Counted from the first letter of the stretch, positions 1 to 5,803 are shown. The stretch is DNA of 11,462 bases from Patescibacteria group bacterium (GCA_018821175.1 JAHJMX010000035.1:1-11462); one strand, 5' to 3'. Notes: generated by a model not told the origin, from the sequence alone. Numbers and translations are program-made.

Positions 1-36
1 CTCTTGATTTAAAGGGATTTTTTTCTTGAGAGGGGG

Positions 37-74
37 AAAAAGATGAATGGCATTAATATTAATTCCATCTTTTT
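37..74. terminator. A/T-flanked hairpin, possible bidirectional terminator
   Basis: AAAAAGATG at 37-45 is the exact reverse complement of CATCTTTTT at 66-74, with a further AAT/ATT pair inside past a bulged base. The A-run on one arm and T-run on the other would give a U-tract in either direction, so it may end a gene lying left of the window. All + frames close within the first 30 bases, so no partial gene can be shown at the left edge. No gene is visible anywhere in 1-287. Confidence 0.4.
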
Positions 75-117
75 CTTCGTGTGGTGTAGAGCAGGGCAGT
101 CCAATTAATGGCTAGAG

Positions 118-170
118 CGGGTCATTAATTAACTATTGCCTTTTTTTTAAAAAAAGAGATAATTGACCCG
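118..170. repeat. Inverted repeat around a T8A7 tract
   Basis: CGGGTCA (118-124) is repeated inverted as TGACCCG (164-170). The match continues as ATTA/TAAT if three bases bulge, and the centre is a run of eight T followed by seven A. It could be a second terminator of the upstream gene or a regulatory stem. There is no coding potential here, and neither reading is proven. Confidence 0.3.
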
Positions 171-187
171 ATATTACATAATTATCA

Positions 188-227
188 TGTCTATGGTAGA
201 AACAATTTGTTAAGAAACATATAGACA
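188..227. repeat. Imperfect dyad upstream of the Cys/Asp-rich ORF
   Basis: TGTCTAT (188-194) and ATAGACA (221-227) form a 7-bp inverted repeat. Near its centre lies a second dyad, AACAA-T-TTGTT (201-211). It sits 60-100 bp before the start at 288, where a promoter or operator would be expected, but I see no convincing -35/-10 pair there. Confidence 0.22.
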
Positions 228-287
228 AAAAGCCAATAAAAAAGACAAAAGTTAATTCCTAAATTTAAGAAGAAATAACCCAAAATT

Positions 288-488
288 ATGAAAACGGCAT
301 GTTCTTGTGGAGGAGATTGCGATATCTGTTCTCAATGCGGAGCCCCAAAATGTGAGTGTTTTTGTTATCTAGATGATGATGATGATGATCAAGATGAAAA
401 ATACGATCTAGATGCTGATCTAGATGAAGATCAAGATGAAAAATATGATCTAGATGATGATGACGATGAGAAAGATTTATGGATGTAA
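288..488 (+). CDS. Small Cys-rich, poly-Asp protein (66 aa), unknown function
   Basis: I do not recognise this protein. Residues 5-26 carry eight cysteines (5, 7, 11, 14, 17, 22, 24, 26) in CxC and CxxC spacings with Gly and Pro between them, typical of a small zinc or other soft-metal knuckle. Residues 29-66 are almost purely acidic, with 20 Asp and 4 Glu in 38 residues, arranged as two 14-residue units. There is no signal peptide or membrane segment. The ATG at 288 has only a weak purine stretch upstream. A hairpin-U-tract terminator follows within 20 bp, which supports a real transcription unit. It converges on an ArsP-type permease and ArsR-type repressor. Metal or metalloid binding fits both the sequence and the context, but this is inference. 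The low-complexity tail could inflate apparent coding potential; the organised Cys head and the terminator argue against a chance ORF. Confidence 0.6.
   Translation: MKTACSCGGDCDICSQCGAPKCECFCYLDDDDDDQDEKYDLDADLDEDQDEKYDLDDDDDEKDLWM
387..470 (+). repeat. Two-unit 42-bp in-frame tandem repeat
   Basis: Units 387-428 and 429-470 match at 27 of their first 28 bases (the difference is TAC/TAT) and diverge in the last 14. They encode two 14-residue acidic units beginning DQDEKYDLD. The repeat, with the GAT-run before it, looks like slippage or unequal-exchange expansion of the acidic tail. Confidence 0.85.
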
Positions 489-505
489 TTTGATTGAAGT
501 GTTTT

Positions 506-538
506 ATGCCCTGCATATTATTATGTGGGGCATTTTTT
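506..538 (+). terminator. Intrinsic terminator of the Cys/Asp-rich gene
   Basis: The arm 506-516 pairs with 523-533 over 11 bp including two G-U pairs, with a 6-nt loop, followed by six T (533-538). It lies 18 bp after the stop at 488. In the minus direction the hairpin is followed by A-rich sequence, so it is not a good terminator for the permease, whose stop codon (537-539) lies inside the T-run. Confidence 0.75.
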
Positions 539-1484
539 ACATACTTACAAAATTGAATAGGTACCCAATTAAAATAATACCAATTCCTACACCGGCAAAA
601 AAGATTGCGAGGAGTTTCGTTGTCATTACTCGTTTTAAAATTATTGCTTCTGGCAAAGATAATCCTGCAATTCCCATCATGAATGCGAGGGAAGTCCCAA
701 GAGGAACCCCGTTAGCAGTTATGCCAAATATCACAGGAACGACAGTTGAACACCCTGCGTAAATTGGGATACCGATTATAGTCGCAATTGGCACAGATAA
801 AATGCTGTATTGGCTGATGTATTCCATGAAAAATTCTTGAGGGACGAATCCGTGAATTACTGCTCCAAGCCCTATTCCTGCGAATACGTATGGATATATT
901 TTTTTCAATGTTTTAAGTCCGTTTTTCAAAGCGAATGTTAATTTTGCTTTGAATTTTGTTGGCATTTGGCCAAGGTGGCGGCCACTGACTTCATCATCTA
1001 ATATGATTTGATTTTCGAGGTTTAGTGAGCCCAAAAATATTCCGCCGAGTACTCCAAGTGCGATTCCTGAAAATGCGTATAAGAAAGCGAGTTTCCACCC
1101 GAATAGTCCACCCATAATTACGAACGCAACTTCGTTAACTAGTGGAGAAGTGATGAGGAATGAGAATGATATGCCTAACGGTATGCGTGCTTTTAAAAAT
1201 CCGATGAAAAGTGGTATCGATGAGCATGAACAGAATGGGGTAATGGCTCCGAATAGTGAAGCTGCGATATTTCCAATTCCGAATCGGGATTTTTGCATTA
1301 GTTTTCTGAGAGATTCTTCTTTGAAGAATGTTCGGATGAATGAAATTGTTGAAACTACAAGGAAAATTAATATTAAAACTTTGAGCCCATCATATATAAA
1401 GAAGTGAAGTGCTGAAGCAAGACGGTCTTCTTGTGGCAGGTTTAAAAGCCCGTAAACTATTGAGTCTGCTATATAATTAAGCAT
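537..1484 (-). CDS. ArsP/UPF0718-type permease (COG0701)
   Basis: This is a 315-residue polytopic inner-membrane protein of the UPF0718 / ArsP_1 permease family, whose characterised members export organoarsenicals. The family signature is clear: TPFCSCSSIPLFIGF around residues 82-96 with the CSC pair at 85-87, followed by the ITSPLVNE segment (111-118). A second-half counterpart carries IPIYAGCSTVVPV (239-251) with Cys245. Roughly eight hydrophobic segments flank a hydrophilic loop at about 155-195. Its ATG overlaps the last eight bases of the upstream ArsR-type gene, so the two are almost certainly translated from one message under metal(loid) control. Arsenical export is the best guess from the neighbour, but the family is broad and the true substrate cannot be read from sequence. 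Length is normal for the family and there is no sign of damage. Confidence 0.9.
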   Translation of the reverse strand: MLNYIADSIVYGLLNLPQEDRLASALHFFIYDGLKVLILIFLVVSTISFIRTFFKEESLRKLMQKSRFGIGNIAASLFGAITPFCSCSSIPLFIGFLKARIPLGISFSFLITSPLVNEVAFVIMGGLFGWKLAFLYAFSGIALGVLGGIFLGSLNLENQIILDDEVSGRHLGQMPTKFKAKLTFALKNGLKTLKKIYPYVFAGIGLGAVIHGFVPQEFFMEYISQYSILSVPIATIIGIPIYAGCSTVVPVIFGITANGVPLGTSLAFMMGIAGLSLPEAIILKRVMTTKLLAIFFAGVGIGIILIGYLFNFVSM

Positions 1485-1782
1485 GGATAATTTGGTTTAA
1501 ATTGCTGATAAGGGTTTTTATAGTTTGATTTTCTAGTGCATAATATTTGCAAAGGCCTTCCTTTTTTGATGTCACAAGCCCGGCATCTAGCAATACTTTT
1601 AAATGATGTGATGCAAGATTTTGCTTTATTTGAAGTGGTTTATGTATGTCACATACACATTGTCTTCCACTTGAAAGAAGGCAAAGGATTTTTAAACGAT
1701 TTGGCTCTGCAATTACTGAAAGTTGCTCGGCAAGTTGCTGAAGATTTTTTTGTGTGCAGCTATTTTTTTTACAATTATTCAT
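1477..1782 (-). CDS. ArsR/SmtB-family metalloregulatory repressor
   Basis: This 101-residue winged-helix repressor belongs to the ArsR/SmtB family, which dissociates from DNA on binding metal or metalloid. It begins the HTH region with AEPNRLKILCLL (25-36), then carries CVCD at 42-45, matching the CVC(D) metalloid-site motif of classical ArsR at the start of the third helix. The recognition helix region is about 52-66 (IKQNLASHHLKVLLD) and the wing about 70-82. Extra cysteines at 4, 9, 34 and 78 could add ligands. CVC points to As(III)/Sb(III)-type sensing, though other soft metals are possible. The gene overlaps the permease by 8 bp downstream. A perfect dyad on its own promoter indicates autorepression. 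The ATG at 1782 has no visible Shine-Dalgarno. Confidence 0.93.
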   Translation of the reverse strand: MNNCKKNSCTQKNLQQLAEQLSVIAEPNRLKILCLLSSGRQCVCDIHKPLQIKQNLASHHLKVLLDAGLVTSKKEGLCKYYALENQTIKTLISNLNQIIHA

Positions 1783-1799
1783 AAAAGTAAAAACAAAAG

Positions 1800-1821
1800 T
1801 ATATCAATGGTCGTTGATATA
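1800..1821. promoter_or_regulatory. ArsR-type operator
   Basis: TATATCAA (1800-1807) and TTGATATA (1814-1821) form a perfect 8-bp inverted repeat with a 6-bp spacer. It lies 18-39 bp upstream of the repressor start and covers part of the predicted -10 and the transcription start. This is the expected operator architecture for a self-repressing ArsR-family gene. Confidence 0.8.
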
Positions 1822-1847
1822 GTATGTTGATTTTAATTCTAAATCAA
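1819..1847 (-). promoter_or_regulatory. Promoter of the repressor-permease operon
   Basis: Reading leftward, TTGATT (1847-1842) and TACTAT (1824-1819) are separated by exactly 17 bp. Transcription would begin near 1812, inside the operator, leaving a leader of about 30 nt before the ATG. Confidence 0.7.
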
Positions 1848-1865
1848 GATGGATATTTTTATTAT

Positions 1866-1893
1866 TTGAAATTGTTAATTTAAGATGTAGAAT
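1866..1893 (+). promoter_or_regulatory. Promoter of the Smr gene
   Basis: TTGAAA (1866-1871) and TAGAAT (1888-1893) lie 16 bp apart. The implied start near 1900 falls after the in-frame TTG at 1895 and before the ATG at 1925, which is why I prefer the ATG as the gene start. Confidence 0.5.
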
Positions 1894-1924
1894 TTTGGCA
1901 TATAGATTTCAAAAGATAAGTTTT

Positions 1925-2245
1925 ATGGGAAGACGAAAGAAAAAACAGGGGAATAAATATGCTGAATTAGCAGAGCCGCAATCGACTTTGGATTTTCATG
2001 GACGTGGGATTTTGATGCGTGAAGAAATCGTAACTATGCTCAATGAATTTATAGAAGGAGCTGTTCTAGAGGGGCTTGAGCATGTAATTATTGTTACGGG
2101 GAAAGGTTTACATTCACATGGAGGGGAATCAGTTATTCGACCAATTGTTAATAATTTCCTAAGTGAACATGATAGTGTAAAAAGCTTTGGAAATGCAGCT
2201 ATGAATAGAGGGGGGAGTGGAGCTGTTGAAGTTAAATTATATTGA
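1925..2245 (+). CDS. Smr-domain protein (small MutS-related)
   Basis: This 106-residue protein is essentially a stand-alone Smr domain. After a basic tail (MGRRKKKQG) it has the LDFHG motif at about residues 29-33, the VTGKGLHS loop at about 65-72 and the closing NRGGSGAVEVKLY segment. These are diagnostic of Smr, a nuclease or nucleic-acid-binding fold of MutS2 C-termini and bacterial Smr proteins. Stand-alone Smr proteins have been linked to RNA cleavage at stalled ribosomes and to DNA processing; which applies here is unknown. An in-frame TTG at 1895 would add ten residues, but it precedes the predicted transcription start. The stop lies one base before the next gene's ATG, indicating co-transcription. 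Confidence 0.88.
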   Translation: MGRRKKKQGNKYAELAEPQSTLDFHGRGILMREEIVTMLNEFIEGAVLEGLEHVIIVTGKGLHSHGGESVIRPIVNNFLSEHDSVKSFGNAAMNRGGSGAVEVKLY

Positions 2246-2246
2246 A

Positions 2247-2825
2247 ATGATACAAATTAAAGATAAAAAGTTAGAGGTGAAATCTGATTTGGATAGAAGT
2301 GATTTTCCTGAGCTTGAGTTTGTTTCTGTTGATGAAATTATGGAAGCAAACAAAATTCGTGAAAAGATTAATTTATTCAAAGCCGCTGCCTTGCGTTATT
2401 TGGACGAGACAGGATATTTACCAATTGAAAGGGTTGAACGTATTGTGAATGATGATTATTACAGAAAGAAAAACCCTTTAATCCCTGGTTTGAATTGGGA
2501 TTATGTTGCAATCAGGATTTTAGATTTATTGCAGACAAATGAATTTTGTATAAAAGATCAAAAAGGTATTAATCAAATAAAGTTAGCTGATTTACAAAAA
2601 AGTATGGCAATGTTTCAAGCTGATTTCCCTGAGATTGCCGAAGATTTAACAAATGCTGGTATTGATTTGGATTTAAAAATTAATATTGCTGAAGTTATGC
2701 AGGCTGAAGTTATGCAATCTGGATTGCATGCCAAAGCCACACTTCAGCGGGCAATTATAGCGCGAAGATGTATGAAAATTGTTGAAAATATTCCAATTGA
2801 TTATGAAAAAAATAGATATAAGTAA
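2247..2825 (+). CDS. Unrecognised 192-aa soluble protein
   Basis: I do not recognise this family. It is a mixed-charge, probably mostly helical cytosolic protein without signal peptide or membrane segment. Visible blocks are an acidic start, a helical stretch around FVSVDEIMEANKIREKINLF, an LDETGYLPIERVERIV segment, and a C-terminal basic helix before the end NRYK. A 15-bp tandem duplication gives AEVMQAEVMQ near the end. I chose the ATG at 2247, one base after the Smr stop; a longer frame from 2217 would overlap the Smr gene by 29 bp and is less likely. Coupling to Smr suggests a shared nucleic-acid or translation role, but that is guilt by association only. Confidence 0.75.
   Translation: MIQIKDKKLEVKSDLDRSDFPELEFVSVDEIMEANKIREKINLFKAAALRYLDETGYLPIERVERIVNDDYYRKKNPLIPGLNWDYVAIRILDLLQTNEFCIKDQKGINQIKLADLQKSMAMFQADFPEIAEDLTNAGIDLDLKINIAEVMQAEVMQSGLHAKATLQRAIIARRCMKIVENIPIDYEKNRYK
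2688..2717 (+). repeat. 15-bp tandem duplication inside the unknown gene
   Basis: GCTGAAGTTATGCAG (2688-2702) is followed directly by GCTGAAGTTATGCAA (2703-2717), differing in the last base. It keeps the frame and duplicates five residues (AEVMQ), so it looks like a recent slippage event or a heptad-independent helix extension. Confidence 0.85.
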
Positions 2826-3330
2826 GAGGCGCAGGTCCGGTTTCACTTGTTAGCCATGTAAAAATGGGAATAACAGAGGTGGGAACTACGCCTCAACATA
2901 ATGCTCATTTACATCTCGGTAGCGCATCGATGTCCATAAGGGCACTGGGCTGAAGGAGAATTTGTAAAAGAGCGGTTCGTAACATAGTCGACTATGGCTT
3001 ATGCTACGGGGCTCCCTAAGAAAAACTTGGGGCCAGCTCCTTACCGTTCTTCGGTTGGGTTATTTTTTGACGTTTCCACCATCGTCTTTTATTTTGTTTT
3101 TGTGTTTCTTGTGATCTTAAGCGCGTGCTTGAGATCGGTATTTTTGTTTCGTTTGTTTTTGTGTTTTTTGGTAAGGTCCGTCACTGATTTGTAAGTAAAT
3201 TACAAATAGGAGGAGTACTTGAGGTGGCAGTAGTCGGCTGCCATCGAGAAGTAAGGAGGATAAGTTGATGAAAATTATTTTGTTTTGGTTTCATCACCCA
3301 AATCCTTCCTGCTTGTTCTAGCTTTTTATT
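2826..3330 (+). ncRNA. Large structured non-coding RNA candidate, family unknown
   Basis: These 500 nt have no credible ORF but fold into ordered helices. Domain 1: GAGGCG/CGCCTC (2826-2831/2889-2894) encloses 2840-2846/2879-2886, 2848-2852/2871-2875 and 2854-2857/2864-2867. Domain 2: 2903-2912/2964-2973 (9 of 10 bp) encloses 2914-2917/2956-2959, 2921-2923/2949-2951 and 2931-2935/2940-2944. Then 2978-2986/3000-3008 (8 of 9 bp), and 3013-3019 region CCCTAAG pairing with CTTGGGG over an A5 loop. CCTTACC (3039-3045) pairs with GGTAAGG (3170-3176), closing a U-rich domain with a 10-bp hairpin (3113-3122/3127-3136). Last come 3187-3194/3200-3207, 3223-3230/3238-3245 and 3267-3273/3289-3295 inside 3253-3261/3302-3310, before a U-rich tail at 3321-3332. 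About seven G-U pairs on this strand would be A-C mismatches on the other. I see no RNase P, tmRNA, SRP or 6S signature. The 5' end and promoter are not located. Confidence 0.6.
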
Positions 3331-3345
3331 TTCAAAGATCTAGCC

Positions 3346-3374
3346 ATTATAGCAGTAAAAGATCACAAATTCAA
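3346..3374 (-). promoter_or_regulatory. Leftward promoter facing the structured RNA
   Basis: On the minus strand TTGAAT (3374-3369) and a perfect TATAAT (3351-3346) are 17 bp apart, giving a start near 3339. Transcription would run antisense through the structured RNA. It may drive an antisense transcript, or be a chance match in AT-rich DNA. Confidence 0.4.
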
Positions 3375-3382
3375 TCCCTATG

Positions 3383-3411
3383 GTGACTTTTTTTAAATGT
3401 TCGTTTATAAT
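3383..3411 (+). promoter_or_regulatory. gmk: Promoter of gmk
   Basis: GTGACT (3383-3388) and a perfect TATAAT (3406-3411) are 17 bp apart. A start near 3418 leaves a leader of about 20 nt before the ATG at 3440. It is divergent from the leftward promoter at 3346-3374. Confidence 0.6.
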
Positions 3412-3439
3412 TTCTACGCTTTAACCAAAACCTTTGAAG

Positions 3440-4045
3440 ATGTCTGAAATTAAGGGAAAATTGTTTTTGATTGTAGGGCCTTCCGGAGTAGGGAAGGGAA
3501 CTATTATTAAGTTAATTAAAGAAAAATATCCTGATTTTGATTATCCTATTTCTGCAACGACGCGAGATATTCGGCCAGGAGAGAGAGATGGGGAGACTTA
3601 TCATTTTATTAATAAGTTGAAGTTTGAAAAAATGATTAAGAATGGAGAACTTTTGGAATATGCAATTGTTCATGGGGAAGAATATTATGGAACTTTAAAA
3701 AAATCGATTATGAAGGCTCTTACAGCTGGGCATGTTGTCATTCGTGAAGTTGATATGCAGGGTTGTGAGTCGATTAAACGTGTTTTGCCTAAGGAAAATT
3801 TGGTGTCAATATTTTTAACAGTTCCAAATAAAGAAGATTTGATTAGTAGAATTTTGAAGCGAGGAAAATTGCCGCAAGAAGAGATAAAAAGGCGCATGGA
3901 AAGTGCAGAAAAAGAGTTTGCAAAAGGAGGAAGGATCTGCGATTATCCGGTTGACAGTTTAAATGGAAAGGTTGATGAATGTTTCAAGCAGGTAGAGAAA
4001 ATTATTCTAGATGAAGCCAAGGGGATTTATCCTTATCCAGTGTAA
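3440..4045 (+). CDS. gmk: Guanylate kinase
   Basis: This cytosolic enzyme phosphorylates GMP to GDP with ATP, an essential step of guanine nucleotide synthesis. The 201-residue length matches the family (about 200). The Walker A loop GPSGVGKGT lies at residues 12-20. The GMP-binding signature follows: SATTRDIRPGERDGETYHF at about 39-57, then GELLEYAIVHGEEYYGT at about 71-87. The lid and C-terminal helices (KRGKLPQEEIKRRM, ICDYPV) are intact. An in-frame TTG six bases upstream (3434) is possible, but the ATG at 3440 fits the family N-terminus and the predicted promoter. The tRNA starts 7 bp after the stop, so read-through transcription into it is likely. Confidence 0.96.
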   Translation: MSEIKGKLFLIVGPSGVGKGTIIKLIKEKYPDFDYPISATTRDIRPGERDGETYHFINKLKFEKMIKNGELLEYAIVHGEEYYGTLKKSIMKALTAGHVVIREVDMQGCESIKRVLPKENLVSIFLTVPNKEDLISRILKRGKLPQEEIKRRMESAEKEFAKGGRICDYPVDSLNGKVDECFKQVEKIILDEAKGIYPYPV

Positions 4046-4052
4046 ATAATGT

Positions 4053-4126
4053 TGGGGCGTAGCCAAGTGGTAAGGCAGCGGGTTCTGGTCCCGCCATCGG
4101 GGGTTCGAACCCCTCCGCCCCAGCCA
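4053..4126 (+). tRNA. trnQ: tRNA-Gln (anticodon CUG), CCA encoded
   Basis: A complete cloverleaf is visible. The acceptor stem is TGGGGCG/CGCCCCA (4053-4059/4116-4122) and the D-arm holds GCCAAGTGGTAAGGC. The anticodon stem GCGGG/CCCGC (4078-4082/4090-4094) closes the loop TTCTGGT with CTG at 4085-4087. The T-stem has one G-U pair around TTCGAAC. The discriminator is G4123 and CCA is encoded at 4124-4126. The U1-A72 acceptor pair and GCCAAG..GGTAAGGC segment are typical of bacterial tRNA-Gln, which agrees with the CUG anticodon reading CAG. Confidence 0.97.
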
Positions 4127-4161
4127 ATACGAAAGTAAAAATGTGAACATTAACGATTGAA

Positions 4162-5334
4162 ATGAGTAAAATTTCAGAAGCAAAAAACTCTAGGCGCATT
4201 GTTCGCACATTCTCATGGGCATCGTTCTTAAATGATATGGGTTCAGATATGATTTCTTCAATTTGGCCATTATTTGTTTTGAGTTTCACAGGAGTAAATA
4301 TGCAAATTTTGGGGCTTATTGACGGGATTGGTGGGGCAATAGTTTCAATTTCTCAAGCTGTTTCGGGTTATCTTTCAGATCGTTTAAGGAAAAGGAAGGT
4401 TTTCATTTGGACAGGATATTTATTCGCTGGGTTTTCAAGAATAGGTTATGCGCTATCTATCACTTGGCATTGGTTGATCCCATTTCGAATAATGGATCGT
4501 TCGGGTAAAATGCGTGGAAGTCCGAGAGATGCTATTATTGCAGATATATCAACAGTCCAAACCCGAGGTAGAAATTTTGGTTTCCTTCGGATGATGGATA
4601 ATCTCGGCGCTGTTTTTGGAATAATTATTTCAATTTTGCTTATACAGTATCTCGGTTATAAAACTGTGTTTATGATTGCGGCGATTCCGTCCGTTCTGGG
4701 CGCGCTTTTGGTTATCTTTTTTATCAAAGAACGACCATTTAAAAAACAAAATATTTTCAAAGGTATACATTTTTCGGATTTGAATAAGAATTTTCGCTTA
4801 TTTTTGATTTCGAGCGCTATCTTTGCGCTTGGATCGTTCAGTTATTCTTTTCTGCTTATTTACGCAAAAAACTTTGGGTTTTCAGAAACATTTGTGCCGA
4901 TTCTATATTTGATTTTTACCCTTATGGCTTCGATTTTTTCTATTCCTTTTGGTAAATTGACTGATAGGATTGGTAGGAAAAAAGTTGTGGGGATTTCTTT
5001 TTTGTTCTGGATCTTAACTTGTTTAACCTTGATCTTTGTCCGAAGTTATCTCGGGTTAATATTTATATTCATCCTGTATGGAATTCATCTGGCCGCAAAA
5101 GAGGTGTCTCAAAAAACTTTTGTTTCCGAATTAGTGCCGATTGAATTTAGGGCCAGCGGGCTTGGGGGGTTTCAGATGGTTATAGGTCTTGCCGCTCTGC
5201 CATCTTCATTTCTTGCAGGTTTTCTTTGGGATAGAATAGGGATTTTAGTTCCATTGTACTTTTCGCTTGGACTTACGATTATTGCATTTTTTATGCTTAT
5301 GTTTGTTAAAGACACAAAGCGGGCTGACAATTAG
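4162..5334 (+). CDS. Major facilitator superfamily transporter
   Basis: This 390-residue protein has about twelve hydrophobic segments and is an MFS secondary transporter in the cytoplasmic membrane. The MFS motif A, GYLSDRLRKRK, lies at residues 69-79 between TM2 and TM3. Its second-half echo, GKLTDRIGRKK, is at 264-274. A charged signature, RIMDRSGKMRGSPRDAII (109-126), follows TM4; I recall similar sequence in a subgroup of uncharacterised MFS permeases and drug-efflux-like proteins. The substrate cannot be read from sequence. The ATG at 4162 is 35 bp after the tRNA and lacks a clear Shine-Dalgarno. It may be transcribed with gmk and the tRNA. A run of ten T (5347-5356) follows the stop, but without a convincing hairpin. 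Confidence 0.9.
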   Translation: MSKISEAKNSRRIVRTFSWASFLNDMGSDMISSIWPLFVLSFTGVNMQILGLIDGIGGAIVSISQAVSGYLSDRLRKRKVFIWTGYLFAGFSRIGYALSITWHWLIPFRIMDRSGKMRGSPRDAIIADISTVQTRGRNFGFLRMMDNLGAVFGIIISILLIQYLGYKTVFMIAAIPSVLGALLVIFFIKERPFKKQNIFKGIHFSDLNKNFRLFLISSAIFALGSFSYSFLLIYAKNFGFSETFVPILYLIFTLMASIFSIPFGKLTDRIGRKKVVGISFLFWILTCLTLIFVRSYLGLIFIFILYGIHLAAKEVSQKTFVSELVPIEFRASGLGGFQMVIGLAALPSSFLAGFLWDRIGILVPLYFSLGLTIIAFFMLMFVKDTKRADN

Positions 5335-5376
5335 CTATTCTGTAAATTTTTTTTTTAATAAATTAACCTTTCCAAT

Positions 5377-5745
5377 ATGCAACATGATGACAAGCCAATG
5401 AGAGAAATTGATTCTACGTCCGGCTCTGCAGCGGAAGATCGTTTTGAAGAGATTATAGAAAGGGTCAAAGCGTCGGGAGCTGAAATCGCGAGAGATGAAA
5501 ATGGACCTCTTTATGTTGATCTTGGTCAAGAGGAAACTGAAATTGGTGAGCAGCGTGTAGTAGAGTTCAATGTTAATAGGATTGATTTTCAAATTACACG
5601 TAACGTAAAAAAGTTTAGGATTATGGGCGAGGGGATACACAAAAGTCTTGAGCCACTTTCAAGGCCAATTGTTGAAATTAAACTTAAACGTAAGCCGGAT
5701 ACGTCGGACCAATGGGTGATTATGGATTTGGAGGATATGTTTTAA
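5377..5745 (+). CDS. Unrecognised 122-aa acidic soluble protein
   Basis: I do not recognise this protein. It begins with a polar, probably disordered segment (to about residue 20), then one amphipathic helix (EDRFEEIIERVKASGAEIA). The rest looks beta-rich (GPLYVDLG, QRVVEFNVNRIDFQIT, PIVEIKLKRK) and the end is acidic (MDLEDMF). There is no signal peptide, membrane segment or Cys. The frame runs ATG to TAA with codon use like its neighbours and no good competing frame on the + strand. It stands alone between the MFS gene and the two-component genes, so context does not suggest a role. Confidence 0.7.
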   Translation: MQHDDKPMREIDSTSGSAAEDRFEEIIERVKASGAEIARDENGPLYVDLGQEETEIGEQRVVEFNVNRIDFQITRNVKKFRIMGEGIHKSLEPLSRPIVEIKLKRKPDTSDQWVIMDLEDMF

Positions 5746-5759
5746 ATTTGTGGATGGGT

Positions 5760-5777
5760 TTTCTCAAAGGGGAGAAA
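5760..5777 (+). terminator. Weak hairpin after the 122-aa gene
   Basis: TTTCTC (5760-5765) pairs with GAGAAA (5772-5777) around a 6-nt loop, 15 bp after the stop. No proper U-tract follows, so it may only attenuate or protect the 3' end. Confidence 0.3.
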
Positions 5778-5803
5778 GTGTTTCTAAGGGGATTTAAAAT
5801 AAA

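Noticed and set aside
286..516. Minus-strand His-rich ORF (76 aa)
   Set aside because: It is the antisense of the Asp-codon repeats: GAT runs read as ATC/CAT. It spans the terminator and has no support of its own.
1895..1924. TTG start at 1895 for the Smr protein
   Set aside because: It lies at or before the predicted transcription start, and the ten added residues are not part of the Smr domain; the ATG at 1925 is preferred.
2869..2955. Resemblance to the 23S rRNA peptidyl-transferase region (ATAACAG ... CGATGTC ... CTGGGCTGAAG in the same order and similar spacing)
   Set aside because: The first block lies in a local hairpin (2848-2852/2871-2875) incompatible with helix 89, and partners of helices 91 and 92 are missing. 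The matches are short. A covariance-model search against LSU rRNA would settle it.
3110..3190. tmRNA read on the minus strand, with a possible tag ending GCA CGC GCT TAA in the hairpin at 3113-3136
   Set aside because: No tRNA-like domain, T-arm sequence or matching 5' end is visible on that strand, the tag ending is atypical, and wobble pairs favour the + strand.
2994..3194. 66-aa + strand ORF with a hydrophobic Phe/Val-rich tail
   Set aside because: It runs through the helices and U-rich tracts of the structured RNA; the hydrophobicity just reflects T-rich codons. No start signal is seen.
2826..3310. RNase P RNA
   Set aside because: The conserved P4 segments (GGAAAGTCC-like and ACAGAA...GGCTTA) are not present as a pair. 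An isolated GGCTTA at 2996-3001 lies within a local hairpin.
4002..4289. Minus-strand ORF (95 aa) containing an AEGFEPP...LPLGYAP-like stretch
   Set aside because: It is the antisense translation of the tRNA-Gln gene and flanks. This peptide pattern is a familiar false protein produced over bacterial tRNAs.
5347..5356. Ten-T run after the MFS gene as an intrinsic terminator
   Set aside because: No stable hairpin precedes it; it may still weaken transcription but cannot be called a terminator.
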